A stretch of DNA of 10,213 bases, taken from NCBI GenBank assembly GCA_024639205.1, contig JAHEIV010000071.1, forward strand, positions 1 through 10,213, read 5' to 3'. How positions within the stretch are numbered: the stretch's first letter is position 1; each line of letters starts with the position of its first letter. The translations under genes and the position numbers were made by a program. The DNA is from Deltaproteobacteria bacterium (lineage in GTDB: Bacteria > Desulfobacterota > Desulfobacteria > Desulfobacterales > SG8-13). The notes under the pieces are model-generated. The model ran no database searches. It was not told where the DNA came from and saw only the letters and a list, made by a program, of their open reading frames with translations. This document shows positions 5,711 to 10,213 of the stretch, in pieces.

Positions 5711-7786
5711 CTATTTTCTTCGAATCCGGCAGGCAACCCCCTTGAGATTCGGAGTTCCAAACTCCCGACCGAGATGTTCGGTGGTCGTCAGCATATTGTA
5801 ATTGGCGGATTGCCAGTCAAATTGGGGGCTGAATTTGTCCTCCGGGAACCACCAGCCGTATGAAGCGCAAATCACATCCGGTGGCAAGTGCTCGGACAGA
5901 CGCGCGAATTGCATGATTTGTCCGCTGCGCGTTTCAATGACAACAGGTGTTCCATCACGAATACCTTGCCCGGCGGCTGTTTCTGGATGAATCAGCACGA
6001 CCGGCTCTACGCTGCGTTCCCTCAGTTTCGGCACCCAGCGGTAAGAGGAGTGCAGGTAATAGGGGTTTTTTGCACTGGTCAGCACCAGCGGATACTCGTG
6101 ATATTCTTCCAACGAGCCCAGAAACGCCGGTACCGGTGCTACTTTTAATTCTTCTGCCCGACTCAGCGCCAGTTCCACCTTACCGGTGGCGGTCCGAAAC
6201 CCTGAACCAATATATTTCCGAAACCGCTCCGGCCCTTTCAGGTACCCCTGGCGGGCGAATCCGTCAAAGTCGATGCCGGCCGGCCGCAGCACCTCGTCCA
6301 GCATGTCCCGGCAGTCCTCGTACCAGTCATCCGGATCGGTGAGCGCTTTGCCCAAATCGTTTAGGATCTGGATGTCGGGTCGGCAGCCGGCAGGCGGCAC
6401 CACCGCTTTGGGACGGGCCAGCACGATGCCGTGTCCCAGACCGTAATGGCCGATATCGTCGAACTCGAAGTGGGTGGCAGCCGGCAGCACAATATCCGCC
6501 ATGGCGGCGGTGGGCGTCATGAAAATATCCGATACCACCAGAAACTCGAGCTGGTTGAGGGCCGCGAACGTTTGACGGCTGTCAGCCCAAGACAGCAGCG
6601 GGTTGGAACCCTGTATGTAGGCACTGCGAACAGGGTACGGCATGTGATCCAGAATCGCCCGTTTTAGAAAGGAGGGTGGAACCGTCATCAGGCCGCGCAG
6701 GGTGCCTTGCCGGGCGTGAATCATTTCTTCTTTTTTACCGGGCAGTCGGTCCGCTTTGACAAATTCTCTCAGGCCCAGGACGGGCGGATCGAGTGCCTGG
6801 ATATTTCCGCCGGGCACATCCAGATTACCGCAAAGGGCCATCAGGCAAACCAGGGCCCGGGCCGTGTGAAAGGCGTGACGATTCTGTTCGACAGCATTGC
6901 CCCAGCCGATTGCTGACGGGCTCGCGGCGGCATAAGCGCGCGCTGCTGCCCGGATATCCCGGGCTGGAAGACGGGTAATTTCCGATACGCTCTCAGGTGC
7001 AAAGTCGCTGATTTGTTCAGCCAGCGGTTCGAAACCGGAGGTCCATTGTCGCACAAAATTTTGATCGTAGCGGTTTTCGGTAATTATGACGTGTAAAAAT
7101 GCCAGCGCCAGCGCGATATCCGTACCCGGCCTGAGGGGAAGCCAGAATTTCGCCCGCTCGGCCAGTTGAGTCTTGCGCGGATCTACCACCATCAGATCAC
7201 TGCCCTGTTTGATACGGTTCAACAGCCGGCTGCAAATCAGACCCTCTTCATTGGTATCGGTGCTGTTGCTGCCCCACAGGACCACCAGTCGGCTCTCGTG
7301 TTCATAGTCTGCTACCGGATAGAAACCGCAGGTATGAACGCCGCTGATCTCCCGGGGGGCGTGGCAGACGTCTTGCACGGCGGTCACATTGGGCGAGCCG
7401 AACAAATTGGCCAGGCGGATCAGAACGAAATGCTCCAGGCCCTTGGGCATCCCCTGGCAAAACGCCACCGCCCTGGCGCCCTCGCGGTCTCGTATTCGCG
7501 CCAGGTTATCCGAGATGATGGAAATAGCCTGGGGCCAGGTGAGCGGGTCCCACTTGCCCGCCCCCCGCTCCCCGCGTCTACGAAGGGGTTGCCGCAGACG
7601 CTGGGGGTGAGTCAGGCGCTCGGCCGATGCAACCCCTTTGGGACAGATATAGCCGCGGTTGAGCACCCCCTCGGGGTCTGCTTTGATCTGAACGATCCGG
7701 TTGTCTTTGACGCCCACCATCAGGGCACAGCCGCCATGATCCATGCGAGCGCAATGGGTTTTCATCCAGCGAATATTTGCGGCCAT
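5711..7786 (-). CDS. Molybdopterin oxidoreductase, Mo/W-bis-pterin family, unknown substrate
   Basis: 691-residue catalytic subunit of the DMSO-reductase superfamily. Domains: N-terminal Fe-S region (residues 10-51), the molybdopterin core with WGSNSTDTN (171-179), VDPRKT (201-206) and RPGTD (219-223), and the dinucleotide-binding C-terminal domain (575-691) ending in GREFGTPNLKG. Cys141 in QDVCHAP is at the place of the metal ligand, suggesting a Cys-ligated Mo or W as in formate dehydrogenase-like, polysulfide reductase-like and acetylene hydratase-like enzymes. No Tat signal is present, so it should be cytoplasmic. The Fe-S motif is unusual: Cys12, Asp16, Cys20, Cys48, with Asp where a Cys is expected. 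No electron-transfer partner subunit is encoded alongside. It starts three bases after the flavoprotein gene, with only a weak GGGG ribosome site, so coupling is likely. The reaction (hydroxylation, hydration, aldehyde or sulfur chemistry) cannot be assigned. Confidence 0.93.
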   Translation of the reverse strand: MAANIRWMKTHCARMDHGGCALMVGVKDNRIVQIKADPEGVLNRGYICPKGVASAERLTHPQRLRQPLRRRGERGAGKWDPLTWPQAISIISDNLARIRDREGARAVAFCQGMPKGLEHFVLIRLANLFGSPNVTAVQDVCHAPREISGVHTCGFYPVADYEHESRLVVLWGSNSTDTNEEGLICSRLLNRIKQGSDLMVVDPRKTQLAERAKFWLPLRPGTDIALALAFLHVIITENRYDQNFVRQWTSGFEPLAEQISDFAPESVSEITRLPARDIRAAARAYAAASPSAIGWGNAVEQNRHAFHTARALVCLMALCGNLDVPGGNIQALDPPVLGLREFVKADRLPGKKEEMIHARQGTLRGLMTVPPSFLKRAILDHMPYPVRSAYIQGSNPLLSWADSRQTFAALNQLEFLVVSDIFMTPTAAMADIVLPAATHFEFDDIGHYGLGHGIVLARPKAVVPPAGCRPDIQILNDLGKALTDPDDWYEDCRDMLDEVLRPAGIDFDGFARQGYLKGPERFRKYIGSGFRTATGKVELALSRAEELKVAPVPAFLGSLEEYHEYPLVLTSAKNPYYLHSSYRWVPKLRERSVEPVVLIHPETAAGQGIRDGTPVVIETRSGQIMQFARLSEHLPPDVICASYGWWFPEDKFSPQFDWQSANYNMLTTTEHLGREFGTPNLKGVACRIRRK

Positions 7787-7789
7787 GAA

Positions 7790-8365
7790 TTAGCCCCAGT
7801 TTTTCTTTTTAATGGTCATCCCCACCCGCCAGCAGTCGGCCAGGGCCGGACCCAGGGACCAGTATTTCTTGCTGCTCATGTCGAACAGCAGCGGTTTAAC
7901 CCTGGCGATGTTCACCGCGTTGCCGTCAAGGACAGACTCGTCTGCATACGTTTCGACGATCTCTCCGATGAACAGATCGTGTGTCGGCGTATCGTAGGTG
8001 TCGTGCAGGCGGCAGGCCATGTTGACCGGACAGCTTGTGATCAGCGGCGCGTTTTTCAGTTTACCGTAGAACAGCTCGAACAGCTTGCTTTTGTCGACTT
8101 TCTTACCGGTTACCAGACCGACGTAATCGGTTTCTGCCACCAGGCTTTCCGAAGGGATGTTGACGCTGAAGGCTTTGTTTTCTTTGATACCGGTATTGGT
8201 GTGGTGGATCTTTCCCATACTCAGGGAAATCAGGAACGGGCGAGCGTTGTTGACAATGCCGACGTGCGCGATGGTGATGAAGTTGGCTGTATCGTCTACG
8301 ACAGTACCGACCAGAACCGTCGGCGTGGGGTACAGCAGGTTGATCGGTTCGAGCTTTTTTTTCAT
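7790..8365 (-). CDS. Flavin-reductase-like FMN-binding protein
   Basis: 191-residue single-domain protein of the flavin reductase-like (FMN-binding split-barrel, DIM6/NTAB) family. Supporting pattern: YPTPTVLVGT (12-21), TIAHVGIVNNARPFLISLS (31-49), then HTNTGIKENKAFSVNIP (55-71), which matches the family's flavin-contact strand, helix and F-x-VN segment. The end (YWSLGPALADCW, about 168-179) is common in anaerobe members. Such proteins reduce or carry FMN, or act as small NAD(P)H- or rubredoxin-linked oxidoreductases; the electron donor here is unknown. I chose ATG at 8365 over a GTG at 8383 because AGAGGAGG lies five bases upstream of it. It is the first gene of the tight run leading to the Mo/W enzyme (three-base gap), so it may serve that enzyme or its pathway in electron transfer. 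Confidence 0.9.
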   Translation of the reverse strand: MKKKLEPINLLYPTPTVLVGTVVDDTANFITIAHVGIVNNARPFLISLSMGKIHHTNTGIKENKAFSVNIPSESLVAETDYVGLVTGKKVDKSKLFELFYGKLKNAPLITSCPVNMACRLHDTYDTPTHDLFIGEIVETYADESVLDGNAVNIARVKPLLFDMSSKKYWSLGPALADCWRVGMTIKKKNWG

Positions 8366-8370
8366 GACCG

Positions 8371-8378
8371 CCTCCTCT
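8371..8378 (-). promoter_or_regulatory. RBS deciding the flavoprotein start
   Basis: AGAGGAGG with a five-base spacer to the ATG at 8365. It falls inside the frame that would start at the GTG at 8383, which makes that longer start unlikely. Confidence 0.75.
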
Positions 8379-8416
8379 GGCACGGATGTCGGTGGGATTT
8401 CTCTTGCCCTGGAGGC

Positions 8417-8445
8417 TTCATATCTAAAACAATGGAATCGGTCAA
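8417..8445 (-). promoter_or_regulatory. Candidate sigma-70-type promoter of the oxidoreductase operon
   Basis: On the transcribed strand, TTGACC (8445-8440) is followed after exactly 17 bases by TATGAA (8422-8417). This matches five of six -35 bases and four of six -10 bases. The -35 contains the TGA stop of the upstream signalling gene. Predicted transcription start is near 8410, giving an mRNA leader of about 45 bases before the flavoprotein ATG. The match is read directly; activity is inference, and sigma factor use in this organism is unknown. Confidence 0.45.
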
Positions 8446-10213
8446 CGATGGCCGGGGCCGCCGCTATCTTTTACCTTGATAACCATCAGGGTAATGTCGT
8501 CTTCCAGCTCGGCTTTGTTGCGAAAATCGGCCACGTTTTCAATGACGGCTCCCACGATTTCTTCTGCCCTGTCAGCCGCATGTTTGCGGATGATATCCTG
8601 CACCGGTTTTTTCCCGAACATCTTTCCTCGCGGGTCGTGTGTTTCCCAGATTCCGTCGGTTCCCAAAAATATGATCTGTCCTTCGGCCAAATCGGTTTTC
8701 CGGTTCTCCTCATAGCACCAGTTGATATCCACCCCCAACGCGAGGCCGCTGCCACGAAGCTCCTCAAACGTGTCGGCTGCCGGATCGTAGCAAATGGCCG
8801 GATCATGGCCGGCGCGAACCCAATTGAGGCTGTGCGTCACCGGATCGATAGTCATAAAGAAAAGCGTAATAAATCGGCCGGATTCGGATAAATCTTGAGT
8901 CAGATGCTGGTTGACATCTCCGATGACCTCGGCCATGGATCCGGGCATCATCGCTCGGCTGCGCAGCAGCGCGCGGGTGCTGGTCATGAGCAGAGCGGCC
9001 TCGATTCCGTGACCGGTGACGTCTCCGACCACCACGCTCAGCTGCGCGTGGTTTTCATCCGGCGGTAAAATATAGTCGTAGTAGTCCCCGCCGGTCGCGC
9101 TGCAGAAGATGCTCCTGCCGGCGATGTCGAGGTGCGGGTTGCTGGGGTTGCTCTGAGGCAGCAAGTTGAGCTGGATTTCGTTGGCAAGGGCCAGTGATTT
9201 TCGCAGCAGATCGTTTTTGTGTTTGATCTCCAAATGCGCTCTCTGCATTTCGAGGTGGATCTTGCGCATCAATGCATCGTTTTGATCCTTGTATTTCTCC
9301 AGTCGCTGGCGGTAGTGTTCCGAGCGGTTCAATCGTTTCTTCAAAAACTTGTTATCTCGCTTCAGTTTCTCCAGCGTGATGATTTCGCCGGTCTTTTCCC
9401 CCGGTTGCGTCATCGGGCGCAACGAACGATTGTCGGTTGCGGCCACCCCGCCTTCCCGGTCTCCGATCAGTAGGGTAACAAGGGTGCAATTGTGCAGCAT
9501 GCTTTTCTGGTTTCGGTCCAGCGGCGAAAACTCCCCGAAAGTATAAAAGCCGCTGATCGGCAGCTTATTCGGCAGCTTTTCTTCCAGCACTTTCAGTTCG
9601 TCCGCAATCCGGGTACCCAGGATCTGTTTGCGGGTGGCACACGAAAAGGCCAGGGCAGCCGAGGGTTGCCAGGCGTCCGGATACCCTTCGATCATCGCGT
9701 GCAGCGAATGTTTCGTATCTTCGATAATCCGGGAACGGGTGGCTTCGGTCAACTGAACGATGGCGCCCTCTGCAATGGGCGACGAAAAAAAGATGCTGCC
9801 GGCCGCTTCGTGGTAATCGATCGGTGAACGGATGATAAAGTTGTGATGATCCTTATCAAAAACAGCCAGGGGAAATTCGAGGGCCGGGGACCGGTGCTGG
9901 CCCAGATAATGGCGGTAAAAATCAAGGGCGCTCCATTCCCCGATACGGAAGACCTCATAGCCTTTGGATCGGGTGATCATTGCCCGGTCGCCGACCGGTC
10001 GCCAGCTGTTGCTGACGGCAAACGTATAGGCTACCGGCCCGGCAAAGAGAAGAACCGGCAGGGCGTCCTCCAGAATATCCTGACCGAAAAACTGCAACGT
10101 CGGGGCAGGTGTTTCGTAGTGGCGGCTCGCTGCACCGCCGAAAACCGGACAATGCGGCGCGAGAGCCCCATTCAGGGCCCGAATAATCGCGCTGGGAGAG
10201 CCGGTAGTAGCAT
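8442..10213 (-). CDS. FIST sensor, coiled coil, SpoIIE-type PP2C phosphatase (5' end cut by window)
   Basis: 589 residues are visible; the frame stays open to the right edge. Residues before the TTG at 10097 (for example PVFGGAASRHYET) still match the FIST family, so that TTG is not the start. Visible residues 1 to about 245 are the FIST/FIST_C part, with SWRPVG and GFYTFGEFSP as landmarks; FIST is a proposed small-ligand sensor domain. Residues 281-352 are charged, heptad-like and probably a coiled coil. Residues 360-585 form a SpoIIE/RsbU-type PP2C serine phosphatase: GGDYYD (9075-9092), GDVTGHG (9006-9026), AGHDP, TDG (8652-8660) and the final DD of EDDITL (8496-8501), so the metal-binding acids are intact. 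Such phosphatases usually act on STAS anti-anti-sigma proteins in partner switching. No membrane segment is seen in the visible part. No STAS or anti-sigma kinase gene is in the window. It stands 76 bases before the next gene. Confidence 0.93.
   Translation of the reverse strand, partial: ATTGSPSAIIRALNGALAPHCPVFGGAASRHYETPAPTLQFFGQDILEDALPVLLFAGPVAYTFAVSNSWRPVGDRAMITRSKGYEVFRIGEWSALDFYRHYLGQHRSPALEFPLAVFDKDHHNFIIRSPIDYHEAAGSIFFSSPIAEGAIVQLTEATRSRIIEDTKHSLHAMIEGYPDAWQPSAALAFSCATRKQILGTRIADELKVLEEKLPNKLPISGFYTFGEFSPLDRNQKSMLHNCTLVTLLIGDREGGVAATDNRSLRPMTQPGEKTGEIITLEKLKRDNKFLKKRLNRSEHYRQRLEKYKDQNDALMRKIHLEMQRAHLEIKHKNDLLRKSLALANEIQLNLLPQSNPSNPHLDIAGRSIFCSATGGDYYDYILPPDENHAQLSVVVGDVTGHGIEAALLMTSTRALLRSRAMMPGSMAEVIGDVNQHLTQDLSESGRFITLFFMTIDPVTHSLNWVRAGHDPAICYDPAADTFEELRGSGLALGVDINWCYEENRKTDLAEGQIIFLGTDGIWETHDPRGKMFGKKPVQDIIRKHAADRAEEIVGAVIENVADFRNKAELEDDITLMVIKVKDSGGPGHR

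Noticed and set aside
5698..5760. Longer start for the alpha subunit
   Set aside because: The extra residues are not family-like, they overlap the preceding gene, and a good ribosome site supports ATG at 5697.
7166..8479. Long open frame on the plus strand (about 437 codons)
   Set aside because: It lies opposite the well-supported Mo/W enzyme and flavoprotein genes and its translation resembles no family I know. It is a by-product of GC-rich coding on the other strand.
10095..10097. TTG as start of the sensor-phosphatase gene
   Set aside because: Upstream in-frame codons to the window edge still encode FIST-like sequence, so the real start is outside the window.
1..10213. CRISPR arrays, insertion sequences, tRNA/rRNA genes, toxin-antitoxin or phage genes
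   Set aside because: No direct-repeat arrays, terminal inverted repeats with transposase, RNA gene landmarks or matching proteins were seen; nearly all sequence is taken by metabolic, transport and signalling genes.

Overview
All nine protein genes in this window lie on the minus strand, so transcription runs from the right edge to the left edge. Base composition is moderately GC-rich (an impression; not counted). The mix of genes suggests an anaerobic bacterium, plausibly a Desulfobacterota-type sulfate or metal reducer: a ferredoxin-linked 2-oxoacid oxidoreductase, a cytoplasmic Mo/W-bis-pterin enzyme, a TAXI-type TRAP transporter and a FIST/PP2C signalling protein. This taxonomic reading is inference from gene content, not from a marker gene.

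Layout in transcription order. (1) Positions 10213-8442: the 3' part of a signalling gene with a FIST sensor region, a coiled coil and a SpoIIE/RsbU-type PP2C phosphatase domain; its 5' end is outside the window. (2) A sigma-70-like promoter candidate (8445-8417) overlaps its stop codon and precedes a tight four-gene run: a flavin-reductase-like FMN protein (8365-7790), a molybdopterin oxidoreductase (7786-5711), a KorA-like 2-oxoacid:acceptor oxidoreductase alpha subunit (5697-4579) and a fused beta-gamma subunit (4589-3291). Gaps are 3 and 13 bases, and the last pair overlaps by 11 bases. (3) After a 165-base spacer comes a small lipoprotein gene (3125-2691). (4) After a further 151-base spacer comes a TAXI-TRAP uptake module: periplasmic receptor (2539-1574), DUF1850 membrane-anchored protein (1563-1018) and a fused TRAP permease (1018-1, cut by the left edge).

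A plausible joint role is uptake and anaerobic catabolism of an organic acid. The TRAP system would import the substrate, the Mo/W enzyme would perform a redox or hydration step, and the KorA/KorBC pair would oxidise a 2-oxoacid to an acyl-CoA while reducing ferredoxin. The flavoprotein may help with electron handling. The substrate cannot be read from the sequence. The most unusual points are the Mo/W enzyme's N-terminal Fe-S motif, which has Asp and only three Cys, the beta-gamma fusion with an altered glycine motif in its gamma part, and the FIST-PP2C protein directly upstream. No RNA gene, mobile element, CRISPR array or attachment site was seen.
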